DNA of 64,000 nucleotides from Azorinus chamasolen (lineage: Eukaryota; Mollusca; Bivalvia; Cardiida; Solecurtidae). Shown piece by piece: positions 13,101-26,100 of the stretch. The notes beneath the pieces were generated by a model. The model was given only the letters and a program-made list of their open reading frames with translations, was not told the DNA's origin and did no database searches. The translations under genes were made by a program, and so were the position numbers. The stretch spans positions 23,698,845-23,762,844 of the forward strand of contig OY755238.1 in NCBI GenBank assembly GCA_963576725.1. Reading direction: 5' to 3'. How positions within the stretch are numbered: position 1 is the stretch's first letter; every line of letters starts with the position of its first letter.

Positions 13101-16100
13101 GTAAATTGTTTTGCATCGGGGGGGGGGGGGGGGTATTGTCTCCCCCTGATAACTTTGGAGTTTCTGCCCCTTATGACTTAAAATAAGAGACGATTTACTT
13201 CATGTCGCGTGTATCTCTGAAACTACTAGTACTAGAGTCACCAAACTTCACAGGAATGTTGACCAGCATGTGTTGTTGTGTACCTGGGTTTTTTAATTGT
13301 CTCCCCCTGATAACGTTGGAGTTATTGCTCCAGATGACTTAAAATTAGACCCTGATAACTTTAGAGTTATAGACTTGTGTATTGGAAAGAGGATGGGAGG
13401 GGGAGACATCTGTTTTTTGTGACAAAAACAACCCTCTAGTAAATATTCATAATGCCATTATTTCTTATAAGGCATACTCCAATTCTATATAAAAAAAAAA
13501 AAAAGTCCTTTTTTTAGGCCTCTATTAAAGAAGTATGCAGATTCTGGAATTCTTTTAAATGGTTGAAATATCAATTTGAGTGTATTTTTTATTCAAATAA
13601 TAAATACATGTATTTACAATGTGAACTTCTGTTTAAGCATATGTAAATCTTTACTCATAATTCATTTTAAAAAAATATAATATTACCTGAAGCGTAAGCC
13701 TGGGATTTTGGCATAAGTACATGATATTGTTGATATTGATATAGTGTAATTGTGAAAATGATGGGATTCCATTGAAATATTGACCCTTTATTCTATAAAT
13801 AAGCCTTTCTATGCTTTTACAAACAGTAGACCTAGATCAGACAGGAGCCGTCTGATCAGGGTCTGCTCTGTTTGCTCATGATATAATATAGATATGATTC
13901 TACAGTTTCTGCCATGGGGTAAAGGGTTTATATAGGATTGTTTAGCTATAGCAGAAACTCTTCAACCAGATCTACATAATGGAGGAGGCCCTTGGTCTCA
14001 TCTGTTTGCAAAGTCGTTAAAGACTCTTTCAGTTAAAGAGTTAACCCTTTACTCCATAAATATGGGTTTCTACGCCTTTGCAAACAGTGCAGAGCCAGAT
14101 CAGACGGCTCCTATAGGAGCCATCTGATCAGGGTCTGCTCTGTTTGCTTATGATAAAATATAGACATGATTCTACAGTTTCTGCCATTGCTAAAAATGCC
14201 AGTGTCAATGTGCTATTATAAAAAATAAATCTCATTAATATTCATGATGTAGTTATTTCTTAGATAATTATTCATGGAAACTAGGGTTAACAGAAAGACT
14301 TTTTGTTCATACACATTTTCTGTTGTTATTTCAGTGATGCACCAGTAAGTGAGCTGTCCTTGGAACTTCTCCTCCTACAGGTAGTGTTACCAGCCCTGCT
14401 TGAACAGGGTCACACACGCAAGTGGCTGAAAGGGCTCGTTAGAGGCTGGACGATGGGTGTAGCCCTGCTCCTCAACCTTCGATCATATCTTGTAGGAGAC
14501 GTCCCACTGGGAGAAAATGTAAGACTTGCTTTTTAGCTCTCCTGAGCTACTGTCATAAGCAAACAGAGAAGACCGTGATCAGACAACCCCTTTAGGAGCC
14601 ATCTCATCTGGGTCTACTCTGTTGGCAAAGGCATAGAAAGGCATATTTATGGAGGAATGGGTTAAAGAATTGTATTCAATGCAAAATTCTGGTTACCTTT
14701 GCAACCGAAATGAAATACCTCCCAGTTTTGTCTGAAACCATTGGTCAGATTTCAATAAATCTTTGTAGAAATAATCCAATGGTGACCCTCTATTACAATT
14801 GTTCAAACCGTTTTACTTTGTCAAACAAACAAATCTGCTCTGTTTGCTTAATATGGATTTATAAAGATTCTTCTGTTATTGCCATGGCCAAATGTTCTAT
14901 GTCATGTGTCATTCTGGAAAATAATCATAATATATTTTCATGATGTTATTATTTCTTACATGAATAGTCATGGAGTAAAGGATTAACTCCCTTGATTTTA
15001 TTAACCCATTCCCTCATAGGCTATTTTTAGATACAACCTCTTTGAATAAATCTGCTGAAAAGGAGCATTAACTAGAGAAAAGGAAAACTTTAGGATTTTG
15101 TATTTGAAACCATTGTGATAAATAGAGCATTTGTTCCTATAGGAGCAAATGCTCTATTTATTACAATGGTTTCACAAAGTGACTTTTACAGAGTCGTCAA
15201 TATCAGGGAATGGGTTAACGCTGAATATTGAAACAGAGAAAGTAGACAAAATTTAACAATTTAATATTGCAGTTCCAGATCAAATTGCTCCTAAATAAAT
15301 TCCATTTCACCTTTTCCCTCATATAAAATGCCCTTTCATGCCTCTGTTTACTAAATGAAATTAAACAGATCTGATTCCATAGTTTCTGCCAAAGCCAAAA
15401 AACTCTTGTGTTGTTATACAATAAAGAACATTGAGTTAACCCTTTCCCTAATATAAACGTGTTTTCACGCATTTGCAAACAGAATAGACCCAGATCAGAT
15501 GGCTCATAGAGGAGCCGTCTGATCAGGGTCTGCTCTGTTTGCTGATGGAATTTGGAAGATCTGATGTTTTTTTACTTTCTAAAATGGCTAAAAAGTTCCA
15601 CCTTCCATATTTCATTATAACTACTTTATTCATGAATATTCAATAGGTATTGAAATTTGAAATAAACATAGAACAGGGAAAGGGTTAATAAAAGTCATGA
15701 CATTATTTCTTACATGAATATTCAGTGGGGAAAGGGGTAAAGTTATCAAAACATAATATTGACTTATTCAGCTTTGCAAACCCGTGTAGAGATTGGCGTC
15801 TAGGAGCCGTCTGATAAGGGTCTGCTCTGTTTGATAGATCTGATTATTTACTTTCTAAATAAGGGACAATGTTCCACCTTCCATATTTTATTATAACTAT
15901 TTTGTCCATTAATATTCAGTAGATATTGAAATCTGGAATAAACATAGAACAGGGAAAGGGTTAACAATAGTACTTATTATAACGCAAAGTAAAATCCTCG
16001 ATTTTGATTTGTCAGTTTGCCATGTATAAAAGCCGTGTATCCCTCTAAATTCTGATGTATATACGGAGTCATGAGCAACAATGGAATTTCCCCCGCCGAG

Positions 16101-19100
16101 GGCCTCGCTCCCTTGATATAACAAAATAAAAATGGCCGACCAGCTTCACTTCGTCGATTCGATTCAAACAACCGCTCTCAAACGAAATAACAAGAGTTTG
16201 GGGTGGAAAAAAGTTATCCATTTCGAAACATTTTTGTTATAGTTGTTGTATAACAATGTAAATGAACCCTGTATGTGGCGAAAGTCTTATTCTGCTTTGA
16301 TGCTGCAAATGTTGTCAAAGTGCTTGTGCACGTACCGATTAGCCCCCAAACCCCGCTTTTACAAAGATAATCCACACCCAATTCGATTCAGATTTTATTT
16401 ATGTAAAGGCACAGTACACGTACCTGTAAATTGCAGTATAGCCGCTCCTTCCAACGCCCATTGTTTGAATATTATAAAACCGTCATTTTGACGTCATCCA
16501 AATGATGTCAGATTTGCGCCAAAATTCCCTCAATTAAGTTAAATAGTGTCTGCTTAACCGCTGATCTGCTGAAAGTTTTACTAACGTCTGATTCTTTCAA
16601 TCCTTTGATAAACTAATACACTTGGAAGATCCCTTTCTATCCACAAATATAATGAACTGGTTATTATACACGATGAACTAGGGTTGCAGAGTGATATATA
16701 AGCCCTTACCTTACAGTAAGAGGCCCCTGAGGGGAAGCAAAACGACGCCTACATTAACAACGCTAATTAACTGCTACAAATATTAAACTTTGCAGTATAA
16801 TAAAATCGTTATACAGATCACTGGCGGGATATCTGACTTTTTATTTCCTGCTGAGGAAAATACATGTAGCCATCGCCTAGCGGCTCGGGCAACATGAATT
16901 TCCTCAGCAGGAAACAAAAAGTCAGATACCCCGCCAATGATCTGTATAACTAATAATGTATTTCTTTACAGGCGTGTCTTTTCCCATACAGTAATACCTC
17001 TCTATAACGGACACTAAATTGTGTTAATTAGTTGGTATTGAAGGCAGGTGGCTGCTTAAAGCAAGGTGAAAGTAAAGGAGCGTTCTGTTTTACTTTTACC
17101 TTGCTTTAAGCAACCACCTGTCTTTAACACACAATAATTGATGTAATTTAGTGGCTGTTATAGAGAGGTTTTACTGTATATGGTCATTGTAGGTAGGTAA
17201 GAATTCTCATTCGGTTATTTCTCACTACAGGATGTGGTCATACATGGTGACGCCCCTGCCCAGCCGGCAGCAGGAAACCAGCCCAACAATGCTGGGCCTG
17301 CTGCCCAGAACAACCCAGACCCACCTGCCCCGCCAGCCCAGGGTGGAGGACTTGGTGCAGCCCATCAAGCCATGTTACAGGGAGGTGGACCAACAGGCTT
17401 CCAATCATACAAGCGCCCAAGACTATTCCATATAAGAGTAAGCTAGTAATTACATTAGAACCTCTTTATAGTGACACCTCTGTGATAACCTCTTTATAGT
17501 GACACCTCTGTGGTAACCTCTTTATAGTGACACCTCTGTGATAACCTCTCTATAGTGACAACTCTGTGATAACCTCTTTATAGTGACAACTCTGTGGTAA
17601 CCTCTCTTTATTAAAGTCTCTATGGTAGCCTTTCTACAGTGACCTCTCTGTTAAAAGAATTCCCCTGCGATACAAAATAAACCAATTTCATCAATACATT
17701 ATACTTACAATTTTTGTTCTACAACAAAGTATTATCTGCCTTTTACACGTAACAGCGTTTCTTGGAAGTGGCCAGAGAGACATGAAATAGCACAAACAGA
17801 TATAATACCGGGGTCTTCGATATCAAATATATTGAAGTTTTGTCATTTTCAATGTTAATTCGATAGGTTTTCTTGCGATATACTTCTTTGAGTTTTGTAT
17901 ATTTTAGGCATTTTTGAAACACATCGAATGTAGGGACTTCCCCTTTAAAGAAGACTTAAAGAGGGGGGACATTTCACTGAAAATATATCAACAAACAAAT
18001 ATAGTTTTTAGGAGTAACTGTTCTTGAATTGTCTTTTGTAACTCTTTATGAGTTTAATTTAGAAATTAGGAGACAATTAAATACAAATTCATTCACCAGA
18101 AATTTGAAGCAATCATGGTTACTTGAAACGAAAACCACAAACCATGTCGGAGGAAGTCATAGACAATTATACATTTGTACAATGTATAAGGTAAGATATT
18201 ACTATAAGATATAAAATATTCATGATGTTATTATTTCTTACATGAATATTCAACAGGGAAAGGCTTGACCCTTTACTCCATGAATATTCATGAAAGAAAT
18301 AATGATGTCATGCATATTAATTAGATTAACATGGACATGGGAGAAACTATAGAATCATATCTATGTTGTATCTATTTGTGTACAAATTCTTTTCTGCTTG
18401 AATTATCTTGCAAAGCACACTATTTAGCCAATTTGAATTATTTCTTGTTGCAAATTATTAATGTCTGATTATCAAACGGTTTAGATCCTGATTAGAGGCC
18501 CTGTTACTTGGCGTCTCGTCTCATTCCATGTTTGGAAGGTTATCACTGATGTGCTCACATAGTTATTAATTTGTATTTTTGTTTTCTATTTACAGATATT
18601 CCTGCTGGTGGTACTGATGTGTATGACCTTGTTCGCTGCCAGTGTTGTGTGCCTAATATTACCAGGTATCAGTTTTAAACATTTACATGATGATTGAATA
18701 TTCATAAAGAAATAATAACATCATAAATATTTATTAGCTAAATTTTTATAATACGTTTTATGGGGAATTTTAGCTTCGACAAAAATTGTAGGATCAGATC
18801 TATATCTTGTTATAAGCAAACAAAGCAGACCCTGATCAGACGGCTCCTACAGGATCTTTAAATATTTTTAGATTTGTACAGAACTCAACATAATATGTAG
18901 ACTAAATTTTGCATTGAACTTAACCTTCAATTGATACGGAATAAGTTACATGGGAAATATAATAAAAGAAAGTTAGTGTCCATAAAGCTATCATAAAATT
19001 TGATTTAGAAATTAAATGAAATTGACCAGCAAACATAGTGAAATACCCCCCTTTGTTAAATGATTTAGTTAATTACTTTTTCTTTGTCATAAGAATGACA

Positions 19101-20133
19101 GACTTTTTTTCATTTTTTCTGTAATAACTATTCTTGAACTTAATACATATGGTCATTTTTGATATTGTTTGTTAAACAAAATAATTTTAGAAAAAGTGGA
19201 TCTGACTTCAAGACTTGTAGAAAAGATTGAATTAAACTCTCTGACACTATGTAGGATAGAATAAGCCAGAAAAAATTATTTTTTCCATTTCTAAGTTATA
19301 ATCATTAAGCGAAGTACCCAACCAAAATTTCATTATATTTCCATACATGTATTGCATTGATATAATATTATCAATCCTAAGGAAAAGCAGCCCAGAGTAA
19401 TAAAACTATATTCACTTTACATATTTGTATTATTAAAGTGCATTTGAGTGAGAAGGGGTTTTTTTTTAAGTAAAGGGTTAAAGAATGTGCTGATATAGAC
19501 AATATAGGTGCAAAAGTTTGATGTATATGTATAATGAAAACATGTTTGATATTTCAGTATTTTTCGGACGTAAACTTATGTCACTGTGGATGGGAGAGGC
19601 TAAGATACATGAGTTATATACAGCAGCCTGTGGACTGTATGTGTGTTGGCTCATGCTGAGAATAGGTACCGTCCTGTACAACTGGATACCCCAGGGCACA
19701 GCCGTCATCCTCAACAAACTCAAGGAATGGGTCTTACTGGTAAGGCTCAAATATGGAACAGAGCTGTAGTCACGAGACTAGCTGATATATCAGACTCTTA
19801 TTTCTCATATAAACCCTGTGTTCTTGGTTCTCATTAAAATTACTCATTATCACTACACATATCTACAAACACATGTGATACTTTAATGCAGGTCAAAAGT
19901 AATGCTGAAAGCTCCAGTAGGAGCTTTCAGCATTACTTTAGACGTGCAGTAAGCTGTGAGCTTGAGAAATTGTTCAGATTAGAAATCAGATGACTTGAAC
20001 ATCTGTTATATCGAACGAAGTAATTTGTATGGTCCCTTGAAGTTGATATCGAAGTTCAACTGTACCTCTCAGAGTGCCAACAACATAGGATTTTGCAAAG
20101 AACTGTGTAAAATACACCCCTTCTTCCCCCCCC

Positions 20134-20165
<32 letters not shown>

Positions 20166-23100
20166 GCACAATCTAGTTGGATAATAAGAAAGTGTGGATT
20201 ATCTTCAGTGAAGAAACAACATAGTATTGCCACTAGGCTCTCTACACTATGCATACTGAGTAAGCAATCTGGATGGACAAAAAGACTGACAGAGCATTTG
20301 GTCCTATTATCTCCTATGATTACATGAATGAGACATAATTAAAAAATGCAATATGGCTTACTCTTTTGGGTGATTTTAGGAGAACAAAGTCTCCTTCACC
20401 CTGCTGTTGTCACCCTGTTTGAGCTCTCAGAGAGAGAAGTTTAATTATAGAAACAATTGGGAGATACAAAATCAGGACCAAAACATCTCCCTTAATCACA
20501 CTAAACTTCTCCCTGATGGAGAGCTCCAGTTTGAGCCCTGTGCCAACCAAGACCCTATACTTTTGGGTGAATCAGTTAACCCTTTACTCCATGGTATTGA
20601 ATTTTACTCTTTTACCCTTTGCACAGCCAGACTCCTATTTGCCAACAGATTAGATCCAGATGAGATAGGGTACCAAGTATATTGGTATCTCATCATGATC
20701 CAAACTGTTGGACACTGGATCAATAGCTGGACACTGGATCAATAGATTTCTGAAAGTTTTAACAAGTCAAAAGTAAGAAATTATTTTGTAACAAATCAGA
20801 TTTTGAACAGCCATTATTTTTCGAGCGAACTAAGTTCTGTCTGCAAGCAACACATGTACATTCTGTTTTAATCCTTTCCCTGTTGTATGTTTATTCCCAA
20901 TTTCAATCCCTGAATATTGATGGGTAAAATAGTTATGTCTGTCACTTTAACCTCATAGTTGAAGATACATGAAGGAAAATTTATATTTTAATTGAAGAGG
21001 ATGACAGTGTAGGCAAATGACAAACATTTTACCCTTTCCACGATATACATTGTACACGCCTTCACACACCTTTGCAAACAGAGTAGACCCAAATGAGAAG
21101 GCTTATCTAGGAGCTGTCTGATAAGGGTTTGCTCTGTTTGCATATGGAATTATACAGATCTGATTCTACAGTTTCTACTGAAACCAAACATTCCTGTGTT
21201 CACTTGCACTTATAATAAGTCACATATTATTTCTTTGTTTATTACATGAATATTCCTGAAGTAAGGGGTTAACTTTTAAAGAGATATGTATATGTATTCC
21301 TATTCAGGCGATGAAGACATTGTTTGTTGCTGTCATACTGATGGGTGTAGTGCCTCTGTTACTGGGCCTTTTGTTCGAGCTGGTTGTGGTTGCCCCTCTC
21401 CGGGTGTCCCTGGATCAAACCCCAGTCTTTTTTCCATGGCAGGTAAGTTCCAGAAAGTTTTGTTTGCACCTGTTATTCCTTGTGTCAAGGCCATATATTA
21501 AAATGATCATTTCTCCACCAAAGTCTGTGCTGTAACCACAGCATAGTGTTTGATGCAGAACTAAATGAAGCTTAGAGGCCCAGATAAGAACATCAATTAG
21601 ACATTGCTTTATTAAAATGAGTTTGATATCGCAGAGCCAAAATGTTATTCACTGAACTATTAGTATTTATTCAGATTGTATAATACAGTAAAACCTCTCT
21701 ATAACGACTCCTAAATTACATCAAGTATTTTGTGTTAAAGGCAGGTGGATGCTTAAAGCAAGGTGAAAGTAAAACAGAATGCTCCTATAAGCAACCACCT
21801 GCTTTAAGCAACCACCTGCCCAAAATACCAACTAATTAACACAATTTAGTGGTCGCTATAGAGAGGTTTCACTGTATTTGTGTTGTACAACAAAAAATTT
21901 GAAGTATCAATGAAATGGTTTATTTTGTGTTGCAGCGGCATTTTTTAAATAAATAAATTCAAGTTGGCAGTCTTCATATTCAGGATATTATAATTGAATA
22001 TAACCAAAATCAATTATTTAGTTAGTTGTATTAAATGCTGTGTATCATGTTACAGGACTGGGCCCTGGGTGTGTTACATACCAAGATTATTTGTGCGGTC
22101 ACCATGATGGGGCCTCAGTGGTGGCTGAAGAGGGTCATTGAACAGGTAATATATAACACCAGGTTACTGATCTTTCTAAATCAGTGAACATAAGAAAGCC
22201 CCTTCAGCCATATTTCTCAGTACTCTTCTTGTCTAGAGCTCTGTAAAGTATTTTGATAGCGAAACATGAAATGACCTGTGTCACTGATGAAAGTGTCATT
22301 CAGACACCACAAGCAGTTCCACCGCAGTTCCAGAACCCATTCCTTCATATAAACACCTTCTTACGCATCTGCAAACAGAGAAGACCCTAAAGGAGCCATC
22401 TAATCAGGGTCTGCTCTATTTGCTAATGGAATTTGATAGATCTGTTTCTTTACTTTCTAAAATGGCTACAATGTTCCACCTTCCATATTTAAAACTATTT
22501 TGTCCATGAATATTCAGTAGGTATTGAATTTTGGAATAAACAGAACAGGAAAAGGATTAACCATTCAAGCAAATATAAGCCAAGATCAAGTCAGGGTCTG
22601 CACAGTGTCATTTTAAGTTATTGAAAACAACCAGGGATTTATCTTGCAACAGGTGGCATGAATGAAACTGTTATTTGTACTAACATACAATGATCGCAAC
22701 CTCAAGTGGCATTCCTCATATAATGGGATAGTTTTTGTCATACAGTTAAACCTCTTTATAACGGCCACTAAATTACATCAAGTATTGTGTGTTAAAGACA
22801 AGTGACTGTTTAAAGCAAGGTGAAAGTATTACAGAACGCTCCTATAGGAGCATTCTGTTTTACTTTCACCTTGCTTTAAGCAGCCACCTGCCCTAAATAT
22901 CAGCTAATTAACACAAGTTAGTGGCCGTTATAGAGAGGTTTTACTGTACATAGTTTCCCTAAAGTGTTGCATGCTGGATAATTTCAGCTATTCGACTAGT
23001 GGCAATTGTCAAAAATTAGGACTTTTGGTAATTTTGATTGTGTGACCTTTTATAAGACGAGTCCCTGATTAACCCTTTCCCTGTTCAATATTCAAGTAAG

Positions 23101-26100
23101 AAATTGTGACATAATGATTATTTATTAACTGAAGTTTTGTAATGTAAACCCTTCATGGATATGTTTGGCTTTGACAAAAACTGTAGAATGAGATCTACAT
23201 GTATATCATGTCGAAAGCAAACAGAGCAGATCCTGATCAGATGGCTCCTATAGGAGCCGTCTGATCTGGGTCTAATCCTTTTGCAAATATCTGAAAATGG
23301 GTTTTTAGGAAGTAAAGTGATAATGTTAACAGCAGAGAACTATCCACTTTGAAAATTCAGTGTTAAACCCATTCCCCCATAGACGCCGTTTGACGCCTCT
23401 GTAAAAGCTATTTTTTGAAACCATTGTGCAAATGCTCTATTTATCACAATGGTTTCAACACTATGCAATTCGAAAATTTTCCTTTTCTCTAGTAAATGCT
23501 CCTTTTCGGTAGATTTATTCAAAGAGGTTAGGTCTAAAAATAGCCTATGACTGAGGCTATGAGGTAATGTATCAAAAGCTATACTGTTTGTATTACAGGT
23601 GTACAATGATGGTCTGCGCAACATGAATCTCAAATTTATACTGTACAAGCTGTGTTTCCCGGTGATTGGTGTCCTCGGGATGTCATTATCGTTACCCTAT
23701 GTGGTGGCTAGAAGTATTGTGCCAGCATTAGGTAGAGTAAAAGCATTGAAATGTGCATGTTAGTGGTGAATTAGTTGTAACCTACCATATTTGGTCCAAA
23801 TATATGGATTCTGTAAAACCCCTCTAAACTGGAATTATAGTGGAGAAATTTAGATACTTTTAGGCAGGTGGCTGCTTAATGCAGGGTGAAAGTCATGCAG
23901 AAAGCTCCTCTAGGAGCTTTCTGCATGATTTTCACCCTGCATTAAGCTTCCCCCTGTTTCCAAGACTGATATTTATGCTGAATTTATCATCCGGTTTAGA
24001 GGTGTTTCTACTGTACATGAATGTAGGCAAAAAGTGCAGATCCAGTTCATAGTGCTCTGTCTGAAGAACTTCAAGAAGTCTATACTCTTTGCTGCTTATC
24101 AAATGGTGTCGAGTTGACTCATTGAACTTTGCATACTGCGATGATGGTAGACTGGGTTTTGTGATATAAAGGTATTAAATAGTATGCAAATGGTAAGATT
24201 GAAAAAAAAATCAAACAAGTTTTGTGGACAATTGTTTTGCCTATTACCAAAATATAGTTGTCTGCTAAAATTGTTGGAGGATCTAAACTTGTCCATATAC
24301 GTTTTCATCATTCTCTTTCAAAATGCCATTAATGTCAAACAGTTTCAATCTTAACCCTTAGCCTGCCACATATTTTTATCACTCTGCATTCTTTGAATAT
24401 TAATTTGGCAAATCTTTACAAAACTATACAGGATATGTTGAAATGATTTTCCTATGCAAAATCATAGAGCACAAGGCATTGATTTTACATGGCAAACAGT
24501 GCAGACCCAGATGAGAGAGCTCCTATAGGAGCTCTCATATCTGAGTCTACACTGTTTGCAAATGCAATTATAGTTGTGACTGGCGGGCTATTGGTTAATA
24601 AGATGCAGGGATACTTGTTGTCTCCACTGGATCCAAACTATTCATGCAGGTTAACACAAATGTAGGTCTTCAAGGAGGGTTTATTGTGTTATCATAGAGA
24701 ATACAGTTAGATTGCCATTCAATAAGTCATTGGACATAATTTTATGGTTAATGATATATACATTTGTATATGCAAGTCCTTTTTCTGGTGTCTCCTTTAA
24801 AAGGACCCATTCCCAATGCAAAATAGGTCAAGTTTTGATTAAATTGCTGAAATAATAAAACCAAAAATGCTTTCCAGATCATTGAGTTTTATGTGCTAGA
24901 TTTTTTCCAAGTATTACAATGCATTTTTCCCAAAATTACCAGAAAAAAGCTTGTATGTAATTTACTTTTATGCTACATAACCCTTTACTCCAGGAATATT
25001 TATTAAAAAAATATAATTGAATATATGAATATTAATTAACTGTATCTTTATAATGGTCTTATGAACAACGGAATGTTTGACCCAGGCAGAAACTAGAATC
25101 TGGGGTCATGCTTATAAAGCTTTTAGTTGAGTCTGAGTTTCGTTCTCAAGCTTTTGATTGGTCGGATTTGAGTTCTCAAGCTTTTGATTCAAAAACTTGA
25201 GAACGATCTCAGACTCAACTAAACGTTTTATAAGCATGAACCCAGGTGTATATTATCTCATAGGCAAACAGTAAAGACCTTCATCAGACAGCTCCTACAG
25301 GAGCCACCTGGTCTGGGTTTTATCTGTTTGCAAAGGCGTAAAAAGGCATATTTATGGAGTAAGAATGTATGTGGGGGTACCAATAACATTCATTGATAGA
25401 TGAAGTTTGTTTTGTTTCAGGTTTTGACTTTGAAGTACAGAATTTAGTACTGCGGAGAATCTACCCGTTCCTGTTAGCATGTGTTGTGTTTATCTTCATC
25501 TGTGTGTTCCAAGCTAGACAGTTTAAAAGGCTCTATGAGCATATAAAAAATGATAAGTAAGTATGAGGTCTACCATAACGCTTTCCCTGTTGAATATTCA
25601 TGTAAGAAATAATGACATCATGAATATTCATGACTTGCATTATTATAATATTACATGCATACAGGATTTTTTGGCGTTGGTGGAAACTGAAAAGTCACAT
25701 CTATTATAATTTCATAAACAAACAGAGCAGACCTTGATCAGATGGCGATCTGCTCTGGGTCTTCTCTGTTTTCAAATGTGTTTATATGAGGGAAAGGGTT
25801 AACATTTACAAAATATCTAAAACTGCTTAATGCTTTTCTACATGTATATATATATGTAAGAAATAGTGACTTCGTGAATATTAACTCTCGCTGCCAATGT
25901 CTCACTTGTGATAACCTATGCAAACAGTTGGATACAATGAGACACTGAGTAACTCTGCATCTCATCTGGGTCCATGCTTATAAAACGTTTAGTTGAGTCA
26001 GAGATCGTTCTCAAGGTTTTGATTGGTCAGATTTGAGCCTTTGGCTCAAATCTGACCAATCAAAAGCTTGAGAACTCAAATCTGACCAACCAAAAGCTTG

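Noticed and set aside
17238..17420. Minus and alternate plus frames over MARCHF6 exon f8
   Set aside because: Shadows of the GC-rich Pro/Ala coding exon; the GAT GTG GTC frame is fixed by the splice phases.
20069..20254. Frames with poly-Gly or poly-Pro
   Set aside because: Artefact of the poly-C/(AC)n tract.
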